Source of the DNA: Chryseobacterium jejuense
Lineage (GTDB): Bacteria; Bacteroidota; Bacteroidia; Flavobacteriales; Weeksellaceae
Direction of reading: 5' to 3'
DNA length: 64,000 nucleotides
NCBI RefSeq assembly: GCF_017877355.1
Contig: NZ_JAGIPR010000002.1
Coordinates: forward strand, 310,001 to 374,000
The position numbers and the translations under genes were made by a program. This document shows positions 44,515 through 54,396 of the stretch, one piece after another (within the stretch, counting starts at the first letter, position 1; each line of letters opens with the position of its first letter). The notes under the pieces were generated by a model, which saw only the letters and a list, made by a program, of their open reading frames with translations, did not search any database and was not told the origin of the DNA.

Positions 44515-47500
44515 ATGAAAAAACTTCTACTTGCGTGCATGCTGGTTCTTGGAATAGGAGCCTCTGCACAAGTTCAACTAGGGAATGGTGCTTCAACAAC
44601 CAGCACCTCTGATGCAATACCCTGGAGTAATTATTACAAACTTTCCTATTGCCAACAGATTATTAAGAAATCAGAACTGAACACCAATGCAGGCAATATT
44701 ACTGGTCTGAAATTCTTTCTGGGAAGCACTGCTTCTTTATTGAATTCTAATGAGATTGTAGTGTATTTGGGTCATACGCCGAATGATACATTTGCTAGTA
44801 CAACGTCATGGATACCTGCCTCTTCTTTGACGCAGGTATTTGCGGGTACAGTTACCAATACTAATGGTGTTGTAGAAATCACATTTACAACACCTTTTGC
44901 TTATAATAATACGGATAATTTGGTTGTTGCTATAGATGAAAATAAAGACGGATATGATACCTCAGCATCATCGAGCGAGTATTTCTATAAATATTCAGTA
45001 GCTTCAAACTCCAGTCTTTATTACAGAAATGATACTACAAACCCTGACCCTAACAATCCTACAATTACAGGGACTAGATCAGGATACAGATCGGTAATGC
45101 AGGTCTTGGGGTTAATGCCGGCGACCCCTCCGGCATGTAGTACAATATCAACTCCTGCTACTGGGGCTACTGGGGTTTCTTTAACGCCTACTTTTAGCTG
45201 GGCTGCTGCTGCGGGGGCGAGTTCCTATGTAGTGAACGTGGGAACCACATCAGGAGGAAATAATATTGTGAATAATGTAGATGTGGGAAATGTTACAAGT
45301 TATACATTACCAACAGCCTCAGCGTTATCTTATATGACGACATATTATCTTACTGTTTCACCTAAGAATGCTGTAGGAGGAGCAACAGGATGTACTGAGA
45401 CAAATTTTACAACAAAAAACATTCCTTGCCCGTCTGTTTCTGTTCCGTCTTCTTCTGCAACAGGTGTTTCCAGAACTCCTGTATTTACCTGGACTGCGTC
45501 CGATGGAGCCACAGGTTATAAAATCTCTATCGGAACAACCACCGGAGGAACTGATATTGCAAACAATTTGGATGTAGGTAATGTCACAACTTATAACTAT
45601 AATACGCCACTTGGCTACAATACAAAGTATTTTTATACGATCAAAGCCTATAATGCGACTTTGACATCTTCGGGTTGTAGTGAAAGAACTTTTACAACAT
45701 TATCATTCTGTCCTACGGTGTCTGCGCCAAGCTCATCGGCGACAGGAGTTGCGCTGAAGCCAGTATTTACTTGGTCTGCACATCCTGATGCAACAGGATA
45801 TAAACTAACAATAGGAACAACACCTGGAGGAGTTGATATTCTGAATGGATTTGATGTAGGAAATGCACTTACCTATACGTATCCAAATGAATTGAATTCT
45901 AATACAAAATATTATTATACAATCAATTCTTACAATGCTACTCAGACTTCTTCAGGCTGTTCAGAAAGAAATTTTACGACTTTATCAATTTGTCCTACAG
46001 TTTCAGCACCGGCATCTTCTGCAACTGATGTTTCGTTGACCCCTACCTTCACATGGGCTGCTGTAACAGGGGTAAGCGGATACAAATTAAGAATTGGTAC
46101 TACACCTGGAGGTACAGATATTATGAATAATGTAGATGTGGGAAATGTAACAACTTATACTTTACCTACTTCTCTTAATAATTCAACACTTTATTATTAC
46201 TCAGTTGGTGCGTATACAGCTACCCAGAGTTTAACTGCATGTACCGAAAGAAGTTTTGTAACGGTCTGCAGTCCTGTTACAACATTCTTTGAGAATTTTG
46301 ATGGGGTAGCATCTGGAAGCTGGCCTGTATGTTGGGGTAAAGTAGGTTCCGGTGGAAGTGCCAATACACAGACTGGGTCAATTGGAAGCTCTCCAAATGT
46401 CCTATATATGTATTCTACATCAACGAGTTCTATGGCGGTTGTGAAAATGAGACCTGTAAGTACATTAGATACTGGGATTTACAGATTGAGGTTTAAAGCC
46501 AGATCAAATTCAACAGTAGGTGGGAAAGTTGAAGTAGGGTATTTAACTGATCCTGCATTAGCCTCTTCTTTTGTAAGCCTTGGAGTATATACAACAACAA
46601 GCATCTCGGCTGCAGATACTTTTATTGTGAATAATATCACTGCCCCGGCCGGTATTACGACATTAGCTTTCAGACATACAGGAAGCCCGGCAAACAGTGT
46701 TCTTATCGATGATGTATCCTATGAATTGACTCCTGCTTGTTCTGAGCCAACGGCAATAGCTGTATCCAATATATCAACCCAAACTGCAGATATTGCATGG
46801 GCGGCTCCTACTTCAGCTCCTGGAAGTGGTTATGAAATATATTATTCGACTACAAATATAGTTCCTACAATGGCTACCACTGCCACTGTAACAAATATTG
46901 CTGCTACAAACAAAACATTATCAGGTCTTTTGCATAGCACAATGTATAATGTTTGGGTAAGATCAAATTGTAATGGTGTAGATAAAGGAGTTTGGATTGG
47001 GCCGCTTTCATTTACTACGGCATGTTCACCAGTTGTCCCTAATTATTCTAATGACTTCTCATCTTTCCCTGGTATATGTTGGTCAGTAGCTTCAGGAGGT
47101 TCACCTGCTACAGGGGCTACTGGTACTACTGCACTATGGGCGGCAGATGGTTTCCTTAATGTAGGAAGTACAGGTGCTGCTAAAATAAACCTTTATAGTA
47201 CTGACAAAACAGGATGGTTGAAAACAGCCTCGTTTGATCTTTCTGCAGGAGGATATAAAGTTGAATTTGATTATGGTGTGACAACTTTTGGAGATACTAC
47301 TTCTTCAGCTATGGGAAGTGATGATACGCTACAGTTTATTGTTTCAACTGATGGTGGAACTACATGGACCGTTTTGAAAAGCTGGGGAGCAGCTAACGCA
47401 CCTTCCAATACATTGAATACATATACATTGGATCTTGCTGGGTATAATAATCCAAATACAATCTTTGCATTTTATGGATCCTCAGGTACTGTAAATGATT

Positions 47501-47802
47501 TGCAGGATTATGATTTCTTTATAGATAACTTTAAAATTAGTGCCTCACAGTTGTCAACCTCTGAAATAAAAATAAAAGAAGCTCTTAAAGTTTATCCAAA
47601 TCCATTCTCTGAAACTTTAAATATTTCCGATGTTTCTAAAATAAAATCTGTTCAGATTATTGACGGAGCAGGAAGAATTGTGAAAACAATCGAAAATCCT
47701 TCTGCTATACTTCAATTAGCAGACTTGAAGCAAGGGATGTATTTAGTTGTATTACATATGAAAGACGGATCAAGACAAGTGGTTAAATCAATTAAGAGAT
47801 AA
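44515..47802 (+). CDS. T9SS-exported multi-domain surface protein (adhesin-like)
   Basis: 1095 aa. Signal peptide 1-18 (...GIGASA). An N-terminal beta domain (about 19-202) is shared with the next two genes. Four tandem Fn3-like units of about 95 aa (about 206-585) each hold SATGVxxxPxFTW, GTTxGGxDIxNNxDVGN and a Cys-containing C-SERxFTT end. Then come a cleaved-adhesin/MAM-like domain (about 590-740), a further Fn3 (CSEPTAIAVSNISTQTADIAW), a second adhesin-like domain (about 840-1015), and a type A sorting domain (KVYPNPFSETLNI ... MKDGSRQVVKSIKR). Likely a cell-surface adhesin or glycan-binding protein; no catalytic motif seen. Confidence 0.88.
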   Translation: MKKLLLACMLVLGIGASAQVQLGNGASTTSTSDAIPWSNYYKLSYCQQIIKKSELNTNAGNITGLKFFLGSTASLLNSNEIVVYLGHTPNDTFASTTSWIPASSLTQVFAGTVTNTNGVVEITFTTPFAYNNTDNLVVAIDENKDGYDTSASSSEYFYKYSVASNSSLYYRNDTTNPDPNNPTITGTRSGYRSVMQVLGLMPATPPACSTISTPATGATGVSLTPTFSWAAAAGASSYVVNVGTTSGGNNIVNNVDVGNVTSYTLPTASALSYMTTYYLTVSPKNAVGGATGCTETNFTTKNIPCPSVSVPSSSATGVSRTPVFTWTASDGATGYKISIGTTTGGTDIANNLDVGNVTTYNYNTPLGYNTKYFYTIKAYNATLTSSGCSERTFTTLSFCPTVSAPSSSATGVALKPVFTWSAHPDATGYKLTIGTTPGGVDILNGFDVGNALTYTYPNELNSNTKYYYTINSYNATQTSSGCSERNFTTLSICPTVSAPASSATDVSLTPTFTWAAVTGVSGYKLRIGTTPGGTDIMNNVDVGNVTTYTLPTSLNNSTLYYYSVGAYTATQSLTACTERSFVTVCSPVTTFFENFDGVASGSWPVCWGKVGSGGSANTQTGSIGSSPNVLYMYSTSTSSMAVVKMRPVSTLDTGIYRLRFKARSNSTVGGKVEVGYLTDPALASSFVSLGVYTTTSISAADTFIVNNITAPAGITTLAFRHTGSPANSVLIDDVSYELTPACSEPTAIAVSNISTQTADIAWAAPTSAPGSGYEIYYSTTNIVPTMATTATVTNIAATNKTLSGLLHSTMYNVWVRSNCNGVDKGVWIGPLSFTTACSPVVPNYSNDFSSFPGICWSVASGGSPATGATGTTALWAADGFLNVGSTGAAKINLYSTDKTGWLKTASFDLSAGGYKVEFDYGVTTFGDTTSSAMGSDDTLQFIVSTDGGTTWTVLKSWGAANAPSNTLNTYTLDLAGYNNPNTIFAFYGSSGTVNDLQDYDFFIDNFKISASQLSTSEIKIKEALKVYPNPFSETLNISDVSKIKSVQIIDGAGRIVKTIENPSAILQLADLKQGMYLVVLHMKDGSRQVVKSIKR

Positions 47803-47824
47803 AACCAATTAATATAATAATTTG

Positions 47825-47856
47825 AAGCAGTAACTTAATGGTTGCTGCTTTTTTTT
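47825..47856 (+). terminator. Terminator after the first adhesin gene
   Basis: AAGCAGTAAC / GTTGCTGCTT 10-bp stem (one wobble) with a 6-nt loop, followed by T residues. Confidence 0.75.
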
Positions 47857-47927
47857 AATATTTTTTTAATTTTATATTAAAATTATTATAAATTTGATAA
47901 ATGTATTAACACCTTAAAAAAATGTAT

Positions 47928-49892
47928 ATGAAGAAAATCTTACTTTTGTGCTTACTGATGGTAAGTATGTTTTTAAGTGCACAAATTACCTTAGGACAAG
48001 GAAGCACTGTTATCGGAAAGGTTCCGGTTGACAGCTATTGGGAATACTCCTATTCCCAACAAATATTTACAAAGCAAGAAATCAATGCGAATGCCGCAGG
48101 AAACATTACAGGTCTCAAATTCTATCTGGATCCTGCTGGAGATATTACGAACTCATCAGATTGGGTTGTTTATTTAGGACATACCTCTAAAACTGAATTT
48201 GCATCTGACACTGATTGGGTTCCGGCTTCGGATCTTACAGAGGTATATGCCGGTACAGTAAGTAATGTGAACGGAATGGTAGAACTTACTTTTGCTACTC
48301 CTTTTTCTTATAATAATACACAGAATCTAGTGATTGCAGTTGATGAAAATAATCCTGAGTATGACGATGAGCGAGTGTTTTATGTACATCACCTTAATAA
48401 TACATCTAGCAGATCTATTGGGAGTATAAGTAGCTTTTCAGATATTGATCCTTCAGATCCTGAGTATGGCAGTATATTTGATTATAGATCTGTTGTTACT
48501 TTTATGGGGCTAACACCTGGTGCAACACCTGCCTGTACTTCTTTAATATCACCAGCAAATAATGCTGTTATGATACCATTATCTCCTGATATTAGCTGGT
48601 ATCCATCACCTGGTGCTACAAGTTATAAAATATCTATAGGGACCACTCCAGGAGGCTCTAATATCGTGAATCAGCAAACGGTAACTACAACGAGTTTTAC
48701 TCCATCAGCACCTCTTTCTTTAGATACTACTTATTATGTGAGAATTATAGCAGTGGGAGCAGGAGGAGAGTCTTCAGGCTGTTCCGAAACAAAATTTTCC
48801 ACCACACTATCTCCTCCTTTGAATGATGAATGTACTACAGCAGTTACATTAACGGTAAATCCGGACATGAATTGTGGAAGTAAAACATCTGGGCATACCT
48901 TTGAGGCTACTGATTCCAATGTACCTGTAGACCCATGTTATGGGGAAGCAGATGATGATGTATGGTACAAATTTACTGCAACCTCAGTATCTCATACAAT
49001 TTCATTGAGTAATATGGTTTCTATTGGATCAGTGGAGAGCTATTCACTTATGTTTCAGGTTTTAAATGGTGATTGCAGTAATCTGGCAAATGTTGAGTGT
49101 TCAGATTATGATGAGTTTAAGGTAATTTCTGGTCTTACGGCAGGGGAAACCTATTATGTAAGAGTGTTTACCGATGGAGGAGCGGGTGAGGCTCAAAGCT
49201 TTGATATTTGCATAGGAACAATTCCACCACCACCAATAAATGATGACTGCTTAGGAGCGTTACCTGCTTCTGCATTCCCTTATGCATATACACAATCTGA
49301 TGCAGCAGGAGCTACTAATAATAACGGATTTATTTCAATCTGCTCTAATAGTATGAATGATGGAACATGGTTTAAATTCACAGGAGATGGTACTGTTCAT
49401 AATATTAAAGTATCAATGCCGGCAGGAAGCAATTTTGATCCTCAGATAGGAGTCTTTAGTGGTACTTGTGATAATTTAGTATGCGAAAGTACTATTGATA
49501 GTAATGGCCTGGGTAGTGCAGAAGAAATCTCAGTACCAACTGTGGTAGGAACTGTATATTATGTAAATGTAGGACATTATAGTAATGGCACAGATAATTT
49601 AGAGGGAGCATTTACTATTACTATTAATAAAGAAACTCTTGGAACGTCAGAAGTGTCTAAAGCTAAGAACGAGATTAAAGTATATCCAAACCCATTTGCT
49701 GAGGTATTGAATATTGCAAAAGCAGATCTTGTGAAATCAGTCTCTGTTATGGATGTTTCAGGCAGATTGGTGAAAACTATTGAAAGCCCTTCATCTGTTC
49801 TTCATTTAAGTGATTTGAAACAAGGTCTTTATGTAGTGGTTTTGAATATGAAAGACGGAACAAAGCAAACAGTAAAAGCAATTAAGAAATAA
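47928..49892 (+). CDS. T9SS-exported surface protein, second of three paralogues
   Basis: 654 aa from ATG 47928 (MKKILLLCLLMVSMFLSAQ); an ATG two codons earlier is possible. After the signal peptide comes the shared N-terminal domain (ITLGQGSTVIGKVPV...), one Fn3-like unit (about 205-300), one PPC-like beta domain (about 300-440: NDECTTAVTLTVNPDMNCG ... DDDVWYKFTAT), a last globular domain (about 440-565, ending in VYYVNVGHY) and the sorting domain (VYPNPFAEVLNIAKADLVKS...KQTVKAIKK). A TAAATTTG -7 element lies at 47889-47896. Its tail is nearly identical at DNA level to that of the next gene. Confidence 0.88.
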   Translation: MKKILLLCLLMVSMFLSAQITLGQGSTVIGKVPVDSYWEYSYSQQIFTKQEINANAAGNITGLKFYLDPAGDITNSSDWVVYLGHTSKTEFASDTDWVPASDLTEVYAGTVSNVNGMVELTFATPFSYNNTQNLVIAVDENNPEYDDERVFYVHHLNNTSSRSIGSISSFSDIDPSDPEYGSIFDYRSVVTFMGLTPGATPACTSLISPANNAVMIPLSPDISWYPSPGATSYKISIGTTPGGSNIVNQQTVTTTSFTPSAPLSLDTTYYVRIIAVGAGGESSGCSETKFSTTLSPPLNDECTTAVTLTVNPDMNCGSKTSGHTFEATDSNVPVDPCYGEADDDVWYKFTATSVSHTISLSNMVSIGSVESYSLMFQVLNGDCSNLANVECSDYDEFKVISGLTAGETYYVRVFTDGGAGEAQSFDICIGTIPPPPINDDCLGALPASAFPYAYTQSDAAGATNNNGFISICSNSMNDGTWFKFTGDGTVHNIKVSMPAGSNFDPQIGVFSGTCDNLVCESTIDSNGLGSAEEISVPTVVGTVYYVNVGHYSNGTDNLEGAFTITINKETLGTSEVSKAKNEIKVYPNPFAEVLNIAKADLVKSVSVMDVSGRLVKTIESPSSVLHLSDLKQGLYVVVLNMKDGTKQTVKAIKK

Positions 49893-49913
49893 TTAATTAA
49901 TCTATTATAGAAG

Positions 49914-49942
49914 AAGGCGGATCGTTAGGTCCGTCTTTTTTT
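49914..49942 (+). terminator. Terminator after the second adhesin gene
   Basis: AAGGCGGATC / GGTCCGTCTT 10-bp stem with GTTA loop and a T run. Confidence 0.75.
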
Positions 49943-50190
49943 ATCCCTAATAGTTGATTTACAGAAGTAAATATGATTGTTTTAATTAAAAAAACTATGT
50001 TTTGGTATAGAGAATGACTTTAAATTTTATTTTAACTTTAAGGTAAATGTGTAAAATAATAAATAAATGAATTGGATTTGGAAATAAAATGAACTGATTT
50101 GTCATTTTTTATTTGTTTTGGTTTGATTTTCAATATTTTAATAGGATTATTGTTAATTTGGTAATTAAGTTAACACCCAAAAATATATAT

Positions 50191-52989
50191 ATGAAGAAAA
50201 TCTTACTCTTGTGCTTACTGATAGTAAGTATAATTTTAAATGCGCAAATTACCTTAGGAGAAGGAAGTACAGCAGTTGGAAATATTCCAATCAACACGAA
50301 TTATAAATATTCCTATTCTCAACAGATCTTTACTAAACAGGAAGTTAATGCTGGTGCAGCGGGAAGTATTTCAGGGCTTAAATTTTATGTAAACTCAGCA
50401 GCAGATTTCAATAATTCATCTGCCTGGGTAATCTATCTTGGACATACCTCTAAAACAAACTTTACATCAGGTAGTGACTGGATTCCAGTGACGGGGCTGA
50501 CAGCAGTTTTTTCAGGAGCTGTTACAAATACAAATGGAGTAATAGAGGTTGTATTCTCTATACCATTTGCTTATGATAATGTACAGAATCTGGTGGTTGC
50601 AGTGCATGAAAATACTCCGGGTTATGATTTTGATGATGACTCATTTTCTGTATATGGTCTTCCGGGTGTACAGAATAGATCTATTTTATATAAATCAGAT
50701 AATAGTGATCCTGATCCTTCAAGTCCACCAGGAGGAAGCTTGCAGGAATACAGATCTGTTGTTAGTGTAATGGGGCTTACTCCAAGTGCAATACCTGTTT
50801 GTGCTGCTGTTATTTATCCGGCAAATAATGCTACTCAGGTGCCGTTATCTCCCGCTATTACCTGGAATGCATCATTTGGTGCTACAGGTTATCAAGTTTC
50901 CATTGGAACTGTACCCGGAGGAACAGATGTTGTCAACCAACAAACAGTAACTACAACAAATTTTACCCCCTCATCTCCACTTACGGCCAATGCCACTTAT
51001 TATCTAAGAGTTGTTTCGGTAGGAGCCGGAGGGGAATCTCAGGGATGTACAGATATAAAATTTAAAACATTGCCACCTCCTCCCTCTAATGATGAATGTG
51101 CAGGTGCTGTTGTGCTTACAGTAAATCCGGATCTTAACTGTGGAAATGTTACAGCCGGAACAACCCTTTCAGCCACAAATTCAGGATTGGATCCGAATCC
51201 GTGTGATGGCAGTCCTGATGATGATGTGTGGTATAAATTTACAGCAACAGCTTCCAGCCATATCATTTCTCTTAAAAATATAGCCTCTGTTGGAGCAGAA
51301 TCAGAAATTGATACCTATTTTCAGGTTTTCAGTGGAGATTGTGGGAATATGACCAGTATTTTATGTTCGGATCCCGATACTGGAACAGTTGATGGGCTTA
51401 ATCCCGGAGATGTTTATTATGTAAGAGTTTACAGTTATGATGAGGGTGCAGAATATGCTCAAAGCTTCAATATCTGTATCAGGACTTTGCCTCCACCACC
51501 ATCTAATGATGACTGCGATAATGCGGTTATGCTGACGGTGAATCCAGATATGAACTGTGGAGCTATTACTCCAGGAACAACACTTTCTGCAACGGATTCA
51601 GGAGTGGCACTAGATCCTTGTATTGGTAATCCTGATGATGATGTATGGTATAAATTCACAGCTACACAGTCTTCACATATTGTTTCGCTTAAAGATGTAC
51701 AGTCCGCAGGAACAGGAACCAGTTCAGATATTTATTTTCAGGTTTTAAGTGGGGTTTGTGACGGTTTAGCAAGTGTTGTTTGTTCAGATGATGATTCAGG
51801 AATTGTAGATGGCCTTACAGCAGGAGAGACCTATTATATAAGAGTATACAGCTACGGAGGGACAGGGTATGCTCAAAGTTTCAATATCTGTATAGGAACA
51901 TTGCCATCCCCTCCTTCCAATGATGAATGTGCTACTGCAGTTACATTAACGGTAAATCCGGATTTAAATTGCGGAAATAAAACATCCGGACATACTCTTG
52001 GGGCAACAGATTCAAGCCTACCTGTTGACCCTTGCGATGGAGAAGCCGATGATGATGTGTGGTTTAAGTTTACAGCAACTTCAACTGCCCATATAATTTC
52101 ATTGAGTAACATGACCTCAATAGGATCAGAATCAAGTTATTCACTTTTATTTCAACTTTTCAATGGAGATTGTAATAATCTGACAAGTTTTACCTGTTCA
52201 GATTATGAGGATTCTGTAACATTAGATGGGCTTACTATGGGAGAGACTTATTATATAAGAGTTTATACAGATGGTGGTGCAGGAGAAGCTCAAAGCTTTG
52301 ATCTTTGCGTAGGAACCATTCCTCCGCCTCCGGTAAATGATGACTGTTCAGGAGCTTTAATTGCATCGGTGTTCCCTTATGTGTATACACAATCTGATGC
52401 AGCAGGAGCTACCAATAATAACGGATTTATTGAAACCTGTTCTAATGGTATGAATGATGGAACATGGTTTACTTTCACTGGAGATGGTACAGTTCACAAT
52501 ATTGCTGTTTCAATGCCTTCGGGAAGTGGATTTGATGCGCAGATAGGAATATACAGCGGTACATGTACTAATTTAACTTGTGTAGATACTGTAGATAATG
52601 AAGGATATGGTGATACGGAAACATTGTCTGTTCCAACAGTTGTCGGAACCGTATATTATGTAAATGTCGGGCATTACGATGATAATGATGATGAGATGGA
52701 AGGAGCATTTACTATTACTATTAATAAAGAAACTCTTGGAACGTCAGAAGTATCTAAGGCTAAGAACGAGATTAAAGTATATCCAAACCCATTTGCTGAG
52801 GTATTGAATATTGCAAAAGCAGATCAGGTAAAATCAGTCTTCATTTTGGATGCTTCCGGAAGATTGATGAAAACAATTGAAAATCCTTCTTCAGCCCTTC
52901 ATTTAAGGGATTTGAAACAGGGAATGTATTTACTGGTTCTGAATATGAAAGATGGATCTAAGCAAACAGTAAAAGCAATTAAGAAATAA
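50191..52989 (+). CDS. T9SS-exported surface protein, third paralogue with three PPC-like repeats
   Basis: 932 aa from ATG 50191 (MKKILLLCLLIVSIILNAQ); 26 upstream in-frame codons are AT-rich and rejected because the signal peptide starts here. Shared N-terminal domain, one Fn3-like unit, then three tandem domains of about 136 aa starting near 298, 435 and 571. Each opens NDxCxxAVxLTVNPDxNCG, has DDDVWYKFTAT and ends AQSFNICI plus a Pro-rich linker (LPPPPSND). The last globular domain (about 712-845) and the sorting domain match the preceding gene. Repeat number is the main difference from that gene, suggesting domain amplification. Confidence 0.88.
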   Translation: MKKILLLCLLIVSIILNAQITLGEGSTAVGNIPINTNYKYSYSQQIFTKQEVNAGAAGSISGLKFYVNSAADFNNSSAWVIYLGHTSKTNFTSGSDWIPVTGLTAVFSGAVTNTNGVIEVVFSIPFAYDNVQNLVVAVHENTPGYDFDDDSFSVYGLPGVQNRSILYKSDNSDPDPSSPPGGSLQEYRSVVSVMGLTPSAIPVCAAVIYPANNATQVPLSPAITWNASFGATGYQVSIGTVPGGTDVVNQQTVTTTNFTPSSPLTANATYYLRVVSVGAGGESQGCTDIKFKTLPPPPSNDECAGAVVLTVNPDLNCGNVTAGTTLSATNSGLDPNPCDGSPDDDVWYKFTATASSHIISLKNIASVGAESEIDTYFQVFSGDCGNMTSILCSDPDTGTVDGLNPGDVYYVRVYSYDEGAEYAQSFNICIRTLPPPPSNDDCDNAVMLTVNPDMNCGAITPGTTLSATDSGVALDPCIGNPDDDVWYKFTATQSSHIVSLKDVQSAGTGTSSDIYFQVLSGVCDGLASVVCSDDDSGIVDGLTAGETYYIRVYSYGGTGYAQSFNICIGTLPSPPSNDECATAVTLTVNPDLNCGNKTSGHTLGATDSSLPVDPCDGEADDDVWFKFTATSTAHIISLSNMTSIGSESSYSLLFQLFNGDCNNLTSFTCSDYEDSVTLDGLTMGETYYIRVYTDGGAGEAQSFDLCVGTIPPPPVNDDCSGALIASVFPYVYTQSDAAGATNNNGFIETCSNGMNDGTWFTFTGDGTVHNIAVSMPSGSGFDAQIGIYSGTCTNLTCVDTVDNEGYGDTETLSVPTVVGTVYYVNVGHYDDNDDEMEGAFTITINKETLGTSEVSKAKNEIKVYPNPFAEVLNIAKADQVKSVFILDASGRLMKTIENPSSALHLRDLKQGMYLLVLNMKDGSKQTVKAIKK

Positions 52990-53040
52990 ATGCAGTTGAC
53001 GGAACATTCAATGATGTAACGAATAGTATATTGGATTAAA

Positions 53041-53074
53041 AAAAGATGAGCGAAATTTTCGCTCATCTTTTTAT
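53041..53074. terminator. Bidirectional terminator
   Basis: AAAGATGAGCGAAA / TTTCGCTCATCTTT palindrome between the convergent adhesin and small membrane-protein genes. Confidence 0.9.
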
Positions 53075-53083
53075 TTTTAAATG

Positions 53084-53120
53084 ATCTGTTATTGATCACT
53101 CATTACCTGTTACTCGTTAT
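53084..53120 (+). repeat. 7-nt-period repeat running into a small gene
   Basis: TTATTGA TCACTCA TTACCTG TTACTCG TTATTTG; the last word overlaps the stop codon of the 52-aa gene at 53117. Confidence 0.5.
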
Positions 53121-53275
53121 TTGTTCGGCACCGGCTGTATATCTCCCGTATTCATCAGGTCGAAAACAGTTGGGAAGAACATTACAAGAATAAAATAAAT
53201 AATAATCATCAGCACTATTAATGCAAAAAGAATAATTACTAAACTATTCGGCTTGTTTTTCTTTGTTGATTCCAT
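53117..53275 (-). CDS. 52-aa single-TM protein upstream-adjacent to K+ channel end
   Basis: Short open frame: MESTKKNKPNSLVIILFALI, then VLMIIIYFILVMFFP and a tail FDLMNTGDIQPVPNK. It has one strong transmembrane helix (about 12-34) with a basic, Lys-rich cytoplasmic end and a short external tail. It lies on the minus strand 44 bp downstream of the potassium channel gene and ends at a strong terminator, so it could be the second gene of that operon and a small channel-associated peptide; that is inference. The composition looks like a real membrane peptide. Confidence 0.55.
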   Translation of the reverse strand: MESTKKNKPNSLVIILFALIVLMIIIYFILVMFFPTVFDLMNTGDIQPVPNK

Positions 53276-53319
53276 GACATTGTGGTATTTGGTGAATAGA
53301 TTAAACTAACACCTAAATA

Positions 53320-54147
53320 TCAAGCTAATTTCTTGCCACACTGTTTACAGTACCTTGCATCATCGTCAATATCCTCATTGCCGCAACGGTCACATATCTT
53401 TTCCAGATTCTGTCTTTTGTTTCGCATCTCTGCCGTTACAATTCCTGTAGGAACAGCTATAATAGAATAACCGGCAAGCATCAGTATAACAGCGAAAAAT
53501 TTCCCCATAGGAGTAATAGGAGAGACATCTCCATATCCTACTGTGGTTACCGTTACTACGGCCCAGTAAATAGACTGTGGAATGGTTTCAAATCCCTGTC
53601 GGCCACCTTCTACCATAAACATAAGAGAACCTACAATCACTGAAAATATAATCAGGAAAAGAAGAAATATATAAATTTTTCTTGAACTGTTTTTTAAAGC
53701 CCTTACAATAAGATAACCGTCATTCATGAAGTCCAATAAATTGAAAATCCTGAAAACTCTCAGCATTCTCAACATTCTGAAGATCAGAAAATATTTGGTG
53801 ATAGGAAAGAAAAAACTAAGGAAGAAAGGGGCTAGAGCAAGAAAATCTATAATCCCCATAAAACTGAAGAGATAATGTTTTTTATTTTTTACTACAGCAA
53901 TTCGCATAGAATATTCTATGGTAAAAAAAATAGAGATAATCCATTCAAGAATCAGGAATGTATAATGAAATTTTTTATCAAGCTGAGGTACGCTTTCCAT
54001 CATAATGATAGCAGTACTCACAAGAATTAAAGAAAGTAAAGTAATATCGAAAAGTTTGCCGAGTCTGGTATCGGAGCGATAAATTATCCGGTAAAGGTAT
54101 CTTTTCCATAAAGTGTCCTCAGGAACAAGGTTGTGTTCTCTTTCCAT
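53320..54147 (-). CDS. Voltage-gated-like potassium channel with C-terminal zinc ribbon
   Basis: 275 aa. Helices S1-S4 (about 30-150) include an Arg-spaced S4-like stretch (FLIFRMLRMLRVFRIFNLL) next to SMRIAVVKNKKHY. The pore has the K+ selectivity filter TVTTVGYGD (about 198-206). After the last helix (about 215-238, FFAVILMLAGYSIIAVPTGIV) the C-terminus carries CDRCGNEDIDDDARYCKQCG, two CxxC pairs forming a zinc ribbon instead of the usual RCK domain. The ribbon could be a metal or redox sensor or a tetramer clasp. A TAACTTCG -7 variant lies at 54176-54169. Confidence 0.92.
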   Translation of the reverse strand: MEREHNLVPEDTLWKRYLYRIIYRSDTRLGKLFDITLLSLILVSTAIIMMESVPQLDKKFHYTFLILEWIISIFFTIEYSMRIAVVKNKKHYLFSFMGIIDFLALAPFFLSFFFPITKYFLIFRMLRMLRVFRIFNLLDFMNDGYLIVRALKNSSRKIYIFLLFLIIFSVIVGSLMFMVEGGRQGFETIPQSIYWAVVTVTTVGYGDVSPITPMGKFFAVILMLAGYSIIAVPTGIVTAEMRNKRQNLEKICDRCGNEDIDDDARYCKQCGKKLA

Positions 54148-54396
54148 TTTAATGGGTTTATTTCACGGCGAAGTTAATAATTTCTATTAAGTAGTAGGTA
54201 AAGATATGATTGTTAAAAGAAACTTACAAATGTTAATGAAGTTTCTATCATTAAAAAGTGAATTATTTGTATTTAAAATACTGTTTATCAATATATTATA
54301 ATTAGTAAAGTACGGATAAAAAATGACATATAAAAATTTATTTCTTAACGTATTTTTAGTTTTAGTTTGTAATTTTATCCTACAAAACATAAGATC

